Origin: Scytonematopsis contorta HA4267-MV1
GTDB taxonomy: Bacteria > Cyanobacteriota > Cyanobacteriia > Cyanobacteriales > Nostocaceae
NCBI GenBank assembly: GCA_019359035.1
Contig: JAHHIC010000054.1
Span: forward strand, 186,001-250,000
Direction of reading: 5' to 3'
DNA: 64,000 nucleotides
Shown here: positions 19,500-28,217 of the stretch, piece after piece
Layout: each line of letters opens with the position of its first letter
How positions within the stretch are numbered: position 1 is the first letter of the stretch
Notes under the pieces: model-generated
The model's database searches: none
What the model saw: only the letters and a program-made list of their open reading frames with translations
What the model was told of the DNA's origin: nothing
Translations under genes and position numbers: made by a program

Positions 19500-20039
19500 C
19501 TAAATTAGAGAGTGGGCTAAAGCTAAAAAAATATTATCGACGTTTTCTCCAGTTTTGGCTGAAGTTAAATATGTTGATAGTACATTAGTTTTGTCTTCAA
19601 ACTTATGCTGATATATTTGTCTAATATTGGCCAGATATTCAGCTTCAATTAGGTCAGATTTATTCAGAGCTATTGCTATATAGCTTTTTGGGTTGACAGC
19701 TAAAAAATTTTTTATATGCTCTGTAACGTGTTCGAGCGTCTCTTCTTGGGTCACATCTCCAACTATAACAGCTCCTTTGGCTCCTTGGAAATAGCTGGGA
19801 GCGATTGCCTTAAATTTATTACTTCCTTCCACGTCCCAAATTAGCATTTGTATTTGCTGTGGCTTGTTTTGAGAGGTTTCCAGCAAATCAACTAATTTTC
19901 GCGAAATTTTTACTCCGACGGTAGAAAGATACTCATCACTGAATTGGCGGTCTACAAATTGGCGAATCAGACTTGTTTTACCAACACCAAAATCACCAAT
20001 AATACAAATTTTTTTAGAAATGGTAGATGCTGCTGTCAT
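19500..20039 (-). CDS. Small Rab/Ras-like GTPase
   Basis: The 179-residue protein is almost entirely one G domain: P-loop GDFGVGKTS (15-23), switch I threonine in STVGVK (39-44), switch II WDVEGS (68-73), NKSD (126-129) and TSAKTG (159-164). The catalytic Gln61 of Ras is replaced by Ser73, so intrinsic hydrolysis is probably weak and may depend on a partner. The fold is similar to eukaryotic Rab and to bacterial MglA/Rup GTPases, which act as polarity switches with Roadblock proteins. The upstream gene encodes a Roadblock-like domain, which suggests a functional pair. It is in the operon with the hybrid kinase. Confidence 0.88.
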   Translation of the reverse strand: MTAASTISKKICIIGDFGVGKTSLIRQFVDRQFSDEYLSTVGVKISRKLVDLLETSQNKPQQIQMLIWDVEGSNKFKAIAPSYFQGAKGAVIVGDVTQEETLEHVTEHIKNFLAVNPKSYIAIALNKSDLIEAEYLANIRQIYQHKFEDKTNVLSTYLTSAKTGENVDNIFLALAHSLI

Positions 20040-20114
20040 TAGTAGGATTACTTCTTATAAAATTATTGTGTGGGATAAAAATAAACTTTGGTAATTTTAA
20101 TCCTATAATAAGCT

Positions 20115-20142
20115 GTAGAGACGTTACATGTAACGTCTCTAC
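20115..20142. repeat. GTAGAGAC palindrome, copy 3
   Basis: A perfect 28-base palindrome: GTAGAGAC, core GTTACATGTAAC, GTCTCTAC, followed on the plus strand by ATTTTTT. It lies within the operon between the Roadblock-OmpA gene and the GTPase gene and might partly attenuate transcription. Confidence 0.9.
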
Positions 20143-20166
20143 ATTTTTTGTATATTGAATTTATAT

Positions 20167-22389
20167 TTATTTGACTAATTCTAAAGCAACACACCGTCTT
20201 AACCATTCAGGTTGAGTTCTATCAATTCCTGGTGGCAATCCTTTTGCACTAGTCACTTGTAAACGTGATGGTTCAATGCCTTCATAAATCAGTGCTTTTT
20301 TTACAGCCTTTGCTCGTGTCAGGGCTAGCTGTTGAGCTTGTACTTGATTGCCATCTGAATTGCTATAGCCAATAATTTTAAAATTTTTCGTTGGGTGCTG
20401 GTTTAAAAAAAACTTTACTTGTTGTAATTTATAACCAAAATCTTTTTTACTTAAATATGCTGAACTCCCTTCAAAATAAAAGCGAATCCCTGTTTTGAAA
20501 GGCTGTATCCTAACTGTGCTTGATATCGATTTTACACCCGGAATTTGCTCAAAGGCATTTTGGATTTTTTTAGATTCTTCGCTACGGAAAACACTGCCAT
20601 CAACTGAGACTTTAGCACTACTGTATGCAGATGAAATACTTATACCGTCGATTTGATTCAATACTTGGGTAACTCGTTTGACTTCCGCAGCAGTTAATAC
20701 TGGGTCTGGTGGTACTTCTACTGCTAAAATTTGGTTATCAATTAACCATTTAGGAGCACTTTGTTTGGCAATTTGTTCCGCTTTCTCACGCAAAGCCTGA
20801 TTAGGTAAACGTCCTGTGACCCTAAGCTTACCGTTTTTTTCCGTAACATTCAAACGATAGACAGATAATTCCGGGGTAGAAGCTAAAGCAGTCGCGGTTG
20901 TATTTTCTGCTGAATGAATTATTCCAGCACGGTATTGCCAAACACCCCAAGGAACCAAAGTAAGGCTGAGTAGGGTTAAACTGAATATTTGTAGAGGGGA
21001 AGTTTTATTTTTTACATTTATAGTTTGGGGGTTACTGATTTGAGAAGCACTAGTGGGAGAATTATTATCTTTGAGCGGTTGCAAAAGTTGATAAATATCA
21101 GCTGGTATTGTTGCTGGATTACCGTCAAACTGTTCGATTGAATCGCCGTAGTTTTTGACGATATGACTTAGCGCTATACGCATTTCTTTGATAAAATCTT
21201 TGGTAGCCTCTCCCTCAGTCACAATTGCTAAATAACAGTAACCAGCAGTTTCTAAAATAATTTTGGATTTACCATAATCAATAGTATTTAATTCAGATAC
21301 AGTACCAGAATGAGTCATACAATCATTAGCAAAACTACGAATAGCAGTCAACATTCCTGCGACCATTTCTGACTCTAGTTGCTGTTCACCTAACTTTTGA
21401 ATATCTGTAATTACTAAACCTGATGTTTTATGAATTAAAAAAATAGCTTGAACAGAAAAAGGAATTGCTTGTTTTAATATTAACTCAGCTTCCGAAACTC
21501 CTTGTAACTTAGCTGTAATTTTACGTTGAATTCCTTTAATACTAAAAGTTTCTTCTACTTGCTGATTAATAGCGCTGATAGTTTCTACCATATATTTAGA
21601 AATAGTACTACCAATAATCGGATAAAGAGCATCTACAATAGTATCTTGTTCAATTTGAATTTGTTTTTTTATCGCACGTCCCATAGTTGGTGCAATCGCT
21701 TCCGAAATCTCCTCAGGAGCAAAATTAATTTGTTGAGAAATAGCTAAAGGAACTGCTGAAGCTATTGCATTCCCTATGCTAGCTCTATCTTGTTCAACAC
21801 GACTTTTGATAACTTGGTCAATAATCGGATAAATTGCTTGTACAATTTCTTCTTGAGATTCAATAACCTTCAACTTTAAAAGTTCACCCATATAGGGTAG
21901 TAGCAAATCAATTAATTTTTGAGGTTCATATATCTGGTTTTCTAATTTTGTTAAACTTTCCTTAATATCATTAGTTAAAGAGTGTAAATCGTTTAATTCA
22001 GCCCCCACTAAAATATCTTGCAATTTCTGAAAAGCATCAATAGTCTCTTCTGGAGAGTAATTTACACTCACGGGGTCTAAAATTTGGTTACCGCTTGTAA
22101 TATCTGATGTACTTTTGTCTTGTATTTTTTGAATATCTACATCTAAAATAGGAATTTCTATTTGAGGATAATTAGTTCCAGAGGAAGATTCTACTAATTC
22201 TAGATGTGCATCGCAAATCAGCAATTCAGCTTTTTCTGCCAAATCGTCTTCATCATTTTTAATTTCAACTGGAGATTGAGAAACTGACTCAGGTCGCTCA
22301 ATAACATCAAGTTCGACAAGTAAATTAACAAAATTCTCCAGTTGTGATGATACGTCCTGATTTAAATCAAAAGATTGGTTGTTGCTCAT
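20167..22389 (-). CDS. Roadblock-like/BON/OmpA domain membrane protein
   Basis: The 740-residue protein has an acidic N-terminus (1-110), helical repeats of the type YPIIDQVIKSRVEQ and YPIIGSTISKYM (about 150-285), then a region resembling a Roadblock/LC7 domain (about 300-420, FLIHKTSGLVITDI, then MVAGMLTAIRSFAND). One membrane helix follows (about 466-484), then two BON-like domains (about 505-560 and 565-630) and an OmpA/MotB peptidoglycan-binding domain (about 633-738, GYSNSDGNQVQ with the conserved Asp and TRAKAVKKAL). The predicted topology puts the Roadblock part in the cytoplasm and the OmpA part in the periplasm. With the adjacent GTPase it could tie GTPase state to the cell wall. 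The domain calls are mine by eye, and the Roadblock call is the least certain. Confidence 0.8.
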   Translation of the reverse strand: MSNNQSFDLNQDVSSQLENFVNLLVELDVIERPESVSQSPVEIKNDEDDLAEKAELLICDAHLELVESSSGTNYPQIEIPILDVDIQKIQDKSTSDITSGNQILDPVSVNYSPEETIDAFQKLQDILVGAELNDLHSLTNDIKESLTKLENQIYEPQKLIDLLLPYMGELLKLKVIESQEEIVQAIYPIIDQVIKSRVEQDRASIGNAIASAVPLAISQQINFAPEEISEAIAPTMGRAIKKQIQIEQDTIVDALYPIIGSTISKYMVETISAINQQVEETFSIKGIQRKITAKLQGVSEAELILKQAIPFSVQAIFLIHKTSGLVITDIQKLGEQQLESEMVAGMLTAIRSFANDCMTHSGTVSELNTIDYGKSKIILETAGYCYLAIVTEGEATKDFIKEMRIALSHIVKNYGDSIEQFDGNPATIPADIYQLLQPLKDNNSPTSASQISNPQTINVKNKTSPLQIFSLTLLSLTLVPWGVWQYRAGIIHSAENTTATALASTPELSVYRLNVTEKNGKLRVTGRLPNQALREKAEQIAKQSAPKWLIDNQILAVEVPPDPVLTAAEVKRVTQVLNQIDGISISSAYSSAKVSVDGSVFRSEESKKIQNAFEQIPGVKSISSTVRIQPFKTGIRFYFEGSSAYLSKKDFGYKLQQVKFFLNQHPTKNFKIIGYSNSDGNQVQAQQLALTRAKAVKKALIYEGIEPSRLQVTSAKGLPPGIDRTQPEWLRRCVALELVK

Positions 22390-22446
22390 TGCTGATTGCT
22401 GACTATAAGTCTAATAAATCCCTGAACGGTCATTTCGGGGAGCTTT

Positions 22447-22500
22447 GGGACTATTCCAAGACTTGTGTGTACATGATAGCCCCTAGGGGGGAGGGGGCTA
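22447..22500. other. Hairpins between operon genes
   Basis: TAGCCCC (22477-22483) pairs with GGGGCTA (22494-22500). Alternatively GGGACTAT (22447-22454) can pair with ATAGCCCC, placing TTGTGTGTACA in the loop. The two folds are mutually exclusive. Confidence 0.45.
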
Positions 22501-22541
22501 CGAATTTTGGAAATTACACTTTTTACTTTTGTTTTATCGTA

Positions 22542-23210
22542 TTAATGTGTTTCCCCTGAACCATTCGAGTGATTCAACACCTTTGAAAATTTTGTACTTT
22601 CTAATAAAGGAAGTGGATTATTATAATTATTCTCATCAGCCGCTTCACGTAGTTGAGGTATGAATTCTGTCCCCTTCAAGCGCATCCCTAAAGCAAATAA
22701 AGTCTCCGCAATATCATCTTTAGAAACCTTGGTGTGCGTCAACTGCGAAAAACGACGTTCAAGCTCTTCCATAACTAAATCTCGCAAAGCATTAATATCA
22801 CCTTGCAGTTGACCTTTGGTTTGGGTCACTTCCTCTCGAATCAATGTAGTTTGGCTATCTAACGTTTCGTCGAGGGATTGAATATTGCTAGAAAATCTTC
22901 TATTTAAGCGGTCTACTTGTTGTCGCAAATCCAAAGTCTCTTCTTGACTGGAAGCACTCACCGACTTGATTTTTTTCTCTAGTAGTTCAACAGCGGTCTT
23001 TAATTCCGTGGAAAAAGTACCCTTCAGTTGTTCAACATGAGAACGCATGTGCTGTTGTAACAGAGAAACGTCTGACTCTATTTTGCTGAAGCGATTTTCG
23101 TAATCCCTCAGTTGTGCCCCAATAATAATGTCGCGTATTTGGTCAATATTACCAAGTCGCTCGCGTATATCGTCTTTACTCATTTGACTCATAGGGAAAT
23201 ATCTCGTCAT
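22542..23210 (-). CDS. Coiled-coil protein, function unknown
   Basis: The 222-residue protein is mainly alpha-helical coiled coil (about 30-165) with heptad-like patterns (QLRDYENRFSKIESDVSLL, then DLRQQVDRLNRRF). It has no signal peptide or membrane segment. The C-terminal 50 residues are less ordered (GMRLKGTEFIPQL). Alternative starts are Met7 and Met10. It is the first gene of the same-strand cluster with the Roadblock-OmpA protein, the GTPase and the hybrid kinase, 152 bases upstream of the second gene. A scaffold or adaptor role would fit, but no family was recognised. Confidence 0.7.
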   Translation of the reverse strand: MTRYFPMSQMSKDDIRERLGNIDQIRDIIIGAQLRDYENRFSKIESDVSLLQQHMRSHVEQLKGTFSTELKTAVELLEKKIKSVSASSQEETLDLRQQVDRLNRRFSSNIQSLDETLDSQTTLIREEVTQTKGQLQGDINALRDLVMEELERRFSQLTHTKVSKDDIAETLFALGMRLKGTEFIPQLREAADENNYNNPLPLLESTKFSKVLNHSNGSGETH

Positions 23211-23396
23211 TGGGGATTGATAGGGATGTCTATCTGGAATAAACGGTGATGCACTTTAAATCTAGATGCACCGAACTCAGTTTCACCCGTATATTAAGTT
23301 CTTTAATCTTATTGTTCCCAGTTTTCCCAAGTGTCTATCAGATTTAGCCGTGTGTTTTTTTAATACACCTGCACTAAAAACAAATTTGACTGCTTC

Positions 23397-23414
23397 TGTC
23401 ACAAGTTTGTCACA
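23397..23414 (+). promoter_or_regulatory. TGTCACA-AGTT-TGTCACA element, site 1
   Basis: Two direct TGTCACA half sites separated by AGTT lie 179 bases upstream of the PATAN-like ORF. The identical 18-mer occurs twice more at 24710-24764. Confidence 0.5.
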
Positions 23415-23592
23415 CTGTTTTATTAAACTAACTCTTGTAAGCGATTTGGAGGAATCACCGGGAAAATCAATCAAACATTTCCAAGTAACGAAGTTTGCGC
23501 TCATTAACGGGTCACACGAACACATAGTAACAAAAAATAAAATCAGTTGACAATCTTTTTTTAATCTAAAAGTTTTTTACAAAAGGAAAAAA

Positions 23593-23868
23593 ATGTATTC
23601 CAACTTAATGATTCCCAATTATCTAATTGGTGAATTTAAATCTTGTACCCAAATACAATACAATGGTAGTTTAAATATAAAGTCTTCCAAAGGAATTATT
23701 TGGAAATTTTATTATCGCTTAGGAAGAATAGTCTGGGCTAGTGGGGGAATCCATCCTTTTCGACGTTGGCGTAGACAAATGGCTCAATATGTGCAAAAAC
23801 ATTTAACTCATTCACAAAAAGATGTCCTTGCTGTAAGTGAATCTAATTTAAAACTTAGTTATAGTTGA
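23593..23868 (+). CDS. PATAN-like domain fragment
   Basis: The 91-residue ORF has an AAAGGA ribosome binding site. It resembles the N-terminal PATAN domain of PatA-type cyanobacterial response regulators: YNGSLNIKSSKGIIWKFYYR, followed by LGRIVWASGGIHPFRRWRRQ. In those proteins the domain is longer and followed by a receiver; here only the first part is present and no receiver follows. It may be a stand-alone adaptor or a truncated relic. The gene is divergent from the GTPase operon and in the same direction as the next small ORF, with stop and ribosome binding site overlapping. Confidence 0.6.
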   Translation: MYSNLMIPNYLIGEFKSCTQIQYNGSLNIKSSKGIIWKFYYRLGRIVWASGGIHPFRRWRRQMAQYVQKHLTHSQKDVLAVSESNLKLSYS

Positions 23869-23879
23869 GGAAAAGTCAT

Positions 23880-24185
23880 ATGAAATTTTTAGCTTTTCTT
23901 AGAGTTTCGGATTGGCAAACACAACAACACTTTCAACTCCCAGTTCAAGGAAAAGATAATTGGACTAAATGGCTTACAAATAAAGGCTATGAGAGAATAG
24001 AGCGCGTGAAATTAGGAAATTCTGGGATTGATTTATACAAATCAAAAAAAGAAAATTTATATGCTGTCTGTTGCCCAAAACTGGCTTTATTTTATACTGA
24101 ATCTATTTATATTAATATTCCTCAAGAAAAAGATGCACGCTTGTTTTTTAGCACAATAAAACAAATGTTGGAAGCATTATTGTAA
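23880..24185 (+). CDS. Small hypothetical protein
   Basis: The 101-residue ORF starts at the ATG at 23880, 11 bases after the preceding stop, with a TTGAGGAA ribosome binding site. It is soluble, with no signal peptide, and contains WQTQQHFQLPVQGKDNWTKW and two cysteines in AVCCPK. I recognise no family. Tight coupling to the PATAN-like ORF suggests a joint function. Confidence 0.6.
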   Translation: MKFLAFLRVSDWQTQQHFQLPVQGKDNWTKWLTNKGYERIERVKLGNSGIDLYKSKKENLYAVCCPKLALFYTESIYINIPQEKDARLFFSTIKQMLEALL

Positions 24186-24267
24186 AAATAGGGATTCAGA
24201 CTTATCACCACTTAAAACATAATCATCAACATCTTTCTCGTCCCAGCATAAGACACCCCATCCCCTT

Positions 24268-24340
24268 CCCCGTAAAGCTACCGTGAACGCAATGAGAGTC
24301 AACTCCGGCTTGTGTGTACACTTTAGCCTCGTTTACGGGG
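24268..24340 (+). terminator. Putative terminator after the small ORFs
   Basis: CCCCGTAAA (24268-24276) pairs with TTTACGGGG (24332-24340), and a nested stem GGCT...AGCC (24307-24328) carries TTGTGTGTACA in its loop. GTTTTTT follows at 24342. Confidence 0.55.
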
Positions 24341-24560
24341 TGTTTTTTCGTGGTGGTAATGAAAAAGACGATTCAAGAATTACATATAAATTCTGCGAAA
24401 TATTTTTAATCTGATTTTGTATAGCATTCAACTTTGCTTTTTCTTCTGCTAAACCCAGTCTTACATCCTTTAATTGATTAGAAATTTCTAGACTATGAGA
24501 TATTTTAAGTAAAGCTTGCCCAGTTTCTAAAGGATTCCCTGACTCTATATTATTTTTCAT
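24333..24560 (-). CDS. Small coiled-coil-like hypothetical protein
   Basis: The 75-residue ORF has a charged helical centre (LKDVRLGLAEEKAKLNAIQN) with heptad spacing and no membrane segment or signal. Its stop overlaps the arm of the putative terminator. A GGA sequence lies 9 bases before the ATG. It is plausible but unproven as a gene. Confidence 0.4.
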   Translation of the reverse strand: MKNNIESGNPLETGQALLKISHSLEISNQLKDVRLGLAEEKAKLNAIQNQIKNISQNLYVILESSFSLPPRKNTP

Positions 24561-24709
24561 TTGAATCGTTCCTACTGTTGCTGTATTTAGATTAGTAATT
24601 TTACTATTATTAGGAATATTTTAATTTTTCAATAATTCTGTCTTTTTTTTACATAAAATTTATATAATGAAGTTATTTATTTACTTGAAATAAAGTATAA
24701 GAAGAAAAT

Positions 24710-24764
24710 TGTGACAAACTTGTGACAAAGTAGGAAATTTTTATAATGTCACAAGTTTGTCACA
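24710..24764. promoter_or_regulatory. Inverted pair of TGTCACA-AGTT-TGTCACA elements
   Basis: The 18-mer TGTGACAAACTTGTGACA (24710-24727) faces its exact reverse complement (24747-24764) across 19 bases. The structure lies 233 bases upstream of the first large surface-protein gene. It could be an operator for that locus or a large hairpin. Confidence 0.55.
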
Positions 24765-24996
24765 CATGCGTTTCTATACTGAGGACATGGTTGATGTACG
24801 GGCAAACAGAAGCAGTTCTTCTAAGCTATCCAGGCAGCATCGACCATTTCTTTCTTTCTTTATTTAAATTCTCCTATTTGGAGTCGGTTGGAATACCGTA
24901 ATTAAAGAAAAAATTTGAAACCTTAAAGTATTTGCCAATAAGGGTGATTCTGCAAAGAATTACTAGAAATATCATCGCGTCACAATAAGCTACCCT

Positions 24997-27519
24997 ATGA
25001 AATTTGTTAGTCAAAATCTTAATCAGAATTCAAAGCGTTACAGTTGTTTAGTAGCCACAGCATTAATTACTGGTAGTTTGTTTCAATTTATTGCTCCAGT
25101 CTTCGCAGAAGGTACTACCGCTGGTCAATCTATCAGCAACACTGCAACAGCTACCTACGAAGACCCTAACAGCCCCAATACAACAATCAATGCCACTTCA
25201 AATACCGTTGTCGTCACTGTCGCAGAAGTCGCAGGTATAACAGTTACAGCCTCAGGAACAACAGATACTACACCAGCAACTCCTATATCCAGGGGTGATG
25301 TAGTTTACTTTAACTATACAGTTACCAACGTTGGTAACGACCCAACAAAATTCCAGATTCCTAATATCGCAACTGTTACTGGTCCAGGAACTGTCGGGAA
25401 TTTGGAGTACAGTACAGATGGAGGTACTACTTGGACGGCAATCAGTGGTGCTGAACTTATCACTAATTCTATTTCACCAGATGGCTCTATCCTCGTCCGT
25501 GTTCCTGTGACTATCTCATCTACAGCTCAAACGAATGAAGATATTAATGTTGTTCTAGGTAATACCCCAGGCAATAATCAAAACCAACCCAGAACCGACG
25601 AAAATACTGATATCTTCACTGTTGACAACCCTGATACTGGGGTCACTGGAGAAGTTGCAGGTATACCAGTTAATGGTGTTCGTGAAGCTAGTGCAACCCA
25701 GAAAGTAACTGTAAATCAGTTGATTAAGAACTACGCATTAGCTACTGTTCTCAAGGAACGTACTGATTACGATAATGCTAATACTCCTGATATAACTGAT
25801 GATAAATTGAGCTATGGGTTAAGTTTCCGAGTCGAGTTAAATGACCCAACAGGAAATGGAATTACTCCTGCTCCTTTAGCTGGAACAACTGTAAAAGGCT
25901 TTAGCGGACCACGTATTTTGGTTTCTGATGCTATTCCCTTAAGTACTGAATTAGCTACTGTACCCAATACTCCATCTGGCTGGCAAGTTGTTTATACAAC
26001 AGACCCAGTTTCCACCAATGCTAATGCAGCAACTTGGAGTCTGTTAACTCCTGGAGTCAATTTAAGTACAGTTACTCGTGTTGGTTTTATTAACGACCCT
26101 AACGTGATAACTACTGTTGCACCTGGCACAACAGTAAATGGTTTTAACTTCCAAGTAAAAGTTAAATCGGGTACAGTAGCACCATTGACCATAAACAACA
26201 TGGCTCAACTATTCGGTCAAACCGCAGGAGTACCACCAGTAGACAACAATAATGATGGTATCCCTGATAATCAAATTTACGACGAATCTGGTGACCAAAA
26301 TCCTAGCAACTATGATGGTCGAAATATTCCCCCAGGGTCTACAGATACAAACAATGATGGTGTTCCCGACACACCAGGGACGGTGACTGACGGCTTTATT
26401 GACAATCCCACCGAGTTAAATAATTCTGGCTCTGATACAAATAATGACAACAGTGGTCAAGGACCAGGTGGTGAGGTAAACACCTTTACAATAGATGTTC
26501 CTCCTATTATCGGAGTGTTAAACGGCCCACAAAATACTCCTAATGCAACGGGTTCAACTGGTAATAACGACGACTTTACAAATAAATCTTGGGTAGTTCC
26601 TCCAGGTTCTACTCCCGGTAGTACCGTTGACCCAACTCCGGTTGGATTTACCAACACTATCCAAAATAGCGGTAATAAACCGAGCAATATTTCCCTGCTA
26701 CCTACCCCACCAGGAAATCCAGCCGATTTACCCACAGGTACAACTGTAACTATTACATACCAAGGTGAATCAAAAACTTACACTTGGGATGGAACTCAAT
26801 TTACAATTGGCGGAAATCCAGTAGACGAGAAAACTGACTACATTACTATTCCTAATGTACCAGCAGGCACTAGTATTAACTACGGTGTCGAAGTTAATCT
26901 ACCACCTGGTACACCTTTATCAACCGATACAGAAAAAGGCTTCCCAGTACCAATTACTGCCTTTGTAGATGATGCAACCCCTGGTTTAGGAACAGAAACA
27001 GCCAAAAATACCACTATTGATAGGTTATATACAGGCTTTTTGAAACTCCTAAAAGAGTCACGAATTTTACCTGGAACAGGTACACCAGTCCAAGGTAATG
27101 ATGGAAACTTTAGTACTGATGCGAAGAAACCTTCACCAGGAAACATTATTGAGTATCGGATTACCTACAAAAATATTTCTGAAGCAACATCCGGAACTGG
27201 TAACGTTATTTTGAGAGCCGATAAAGTTGTGATTACTGAAGATGGTACTCTTAGTACTTTACCTACTGACGGGAAAAATAATTGGGCTTTAGATAATGAT
27301 AATAATGGCCGGATTGATACTAGTAACGTTATTGGCTCTGCGAGAGATACTGGTACTTCAACAATTCAATATTTCAGCGGTAAACCATCCACCACATCTA
27401 CCCCTGACCAAACTGGGACAACAGCTAATACTGATGTAACTAAGTATGTGAACACTGTCACAAACCAAGTACAACCAGGTGAATCCAGGGAGTTTACTTT
27501 CCAACGCAAGGTTAACTAG
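24997..27519 (+). CDS. Secreted DUF11-domain surface protein
   Basis: The 840-residue protein starts with a long signal peptide (about 1-38, ending PVFAEG). It is followed by repeated Ig-like DUF11 domains of the conserved-repeat surface type (GDVVYFNYTVTNVGNDPTKF at about 100, and EYRITYKNISEATSGTGNV near 725). A central Asp/Asn-rich segment (about 412-490) has DNNNDGIPDN and DTNNDGVPDTPG, like Ca2+-binding thrombospondin type-3 loops. The C-terminus ends ESREFTFQRKVN, strand-like and basic. No LPXTG or PEP-CTERM sorting motif is seen. It is the first gene of the surface locus and is probably exported by Sec. The strand after its stop forms a strong hairpin. Confidence 0.85.
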   Translation: MKFVSQNLNQNSKRYSCLVATALITGSLFQFIAPVFAEGTTAGQSISNTATATYEDPNSPNTTINATSNTVVVTVAEVAGITVTASGTTDTTPATPISRGDVVYFNYTVTNVGNDPTKFQIPNIATVTGPGTVGNLEYSTDGGTTWTAISGAELITNSISPDGSILVRVPVTISSTAQTNEDINVVLGNTPGNNQNQPRTDENTDIFTVDNPDTGVTGEVAGIPVNGVREASATQKVTVNQLIKNYALATVLKERTDYDNANTPDITDDKLSYGLSFRVELNDPTGNGITPAPLAGTTVKGFSGPRILVSDAIPLSTELATVPNTPSGWQVVYTTDPVSTNANAATWSLLTPGVNLSTVTRVGFINDPNVITTVAPGTTVNGFNFQVKVKSGTVAPLTINNMAQLFGQTAGVPPVDNNNDGIPDNQIYDESGDQNPSNYDGRNIPPGSTDTNNDGVPDTPGTVTDGFIDNPTELNNSGSDTNNDNSGQGPGGEVNTFTIDVPPIIGVLNGPQNTPNATGSTGNNDDFTNKSWVVPPGSTPGSTVDPTPVGFTNTIQNSGNKPSNISLLPTPPGNPADLPTGTTVTITYQGESKTYTWDGTQFTIGGNPVDEKTDYITIPNVPAGTSINYGVEVNLPPGTPLSTDTEKGFPVPITAFVDDATPGLGTETAKNTTIDRLYTGFLKLLKESRILPGTGTPVQGNDGNFSTDAKKPSPGNIIEYRITYKNISEATSGTGNVILRADKVVITEDGTLSTLPTDGKNNWALDNDNNGRIDTSNVIGSARDTGTSTIQYFSGKPSTTSTPDQTGTTANTDVTKYVNTVTNQVQPGESREFTFQRKVN

Positions 27520-27527
27520 AGGCCTAA

Positions 27528-27590
27528 GGTTCGTAGTTGCGCTTTAGCGCTAATCCTTTTGAAAGAGGCGCTGAAGCGCAACTACGAACC
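27528..27590. repeat. Long hairpin repeat (GTAGTTGCGC family)
   Basis: The 23-base arms at 27528-27550 and 27568-27590 match at 22 of 23 positions around a 17-base loop. It lies 8 bases after the DUF11 gene stop and before the ribosome binding site of the next gene, so it may act as a partial terminator or mRNA stabiliser. Its sister copy is at 15370. Confidence 0.85.
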
Positions 27591-27624
27591 TAATTACAAG
27601 TTTTTATTTAGGAGCAAAACAACA

Positions 27625-28197
27625 ATGAAAAATTTTTCAATCGCAAACCTCGGAACAGTCGCACTAATAGCAGCAGTTCCCTTAACTGGTACAGTTCCAG
27701 CACTATTAAATATTTGGGAAGTAGGTTCAGCCATTGCTCAAAATATCCAAAAACAGCCGCAAGTACAATTACAGTTAGACGCAGAAAAATTAGTCATCAC
27801 AAAAGATACTCAAGGTAAAGAAAATAAAAAATGGCAAACATTAAAAGGTCAAGCAGTGGTATTACCTGGAGATATCCTACGTTACACAATTAGTGGTAAA
27901 AATATCAGCGATAAACCAGTTAAGAATCTTGTCATTGACCAGGCTATTCCTAAGGGAACAATATATGTCCTCAAATCTGCAAAAGCTGTTAACAATGTGG
28001 GAAAAATTTATTTCCGGGTTGATGCTGAAAGCAAGTTTGTTGAAAATCCCACAGTAAAAGTCACAGTAAATAACGGTAAAGTCGCAACTCAACCAGCACC
28101 AGCAAATAAGTATACCCATATTCGTTTTATTTTAAACAACCCAGTAGCTGTAAATACCACAGTTAAAGGTACTTATGAAGTCCGAGTGCGCCAATAA
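27625..28197 (+). CDS. Small secreted DUF11-like protein
   Basis: The ATG at 27625, preceded by TAGGAGC, gives 190 residues; longer in-frame starts lie inside the hairpin repeat. A signal peptide (about 1-38, ending GSAIAQN) is followed by one DUF11-like Ig domain (GDILRYTISGKNISDKPVKN, then IPKGTIYVLKS). The protein ends GTYEVRVRQ, again strand-like with basic residues. It is probably co-transcribed in the surface locus and could be a minor or cap subunit; function unknown. Confidence 0.8.
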   Translation: MKNFSIANLGTVALIAAVPLTGTVPALLNIWEVGSAIAQNIQKQPQVQLQLDAEKLVITKDTQGKENKKWQTLKGQAVVLPGDILRYTISGKNISDKPVKNLVIDQAIPKGTIYVLKSAKAVNNVGKIYFRVDAESKFVENPTVKVTVNNGKVATQPAPANKYTHIRFILNNPVAVNTTVKGTYEVRVRQ

Positions 28198-28217
28198 ATG
28201 ACTAATAAAAATATACT

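Noticed and set aside
24710-24764. Transposon ends of the Tn7/CAST type
   Set aside because: The GTGACA motifs recall such ends, but no tns or cas genes and no TGT-terminal structure were found.
27559-27624. Longer N-terminus for the small DUF11 protein
   Set aside because: It would begin inside a hairpin repeat; ATG 27625 has a ribosome binding site and starts a proper signal peptide.
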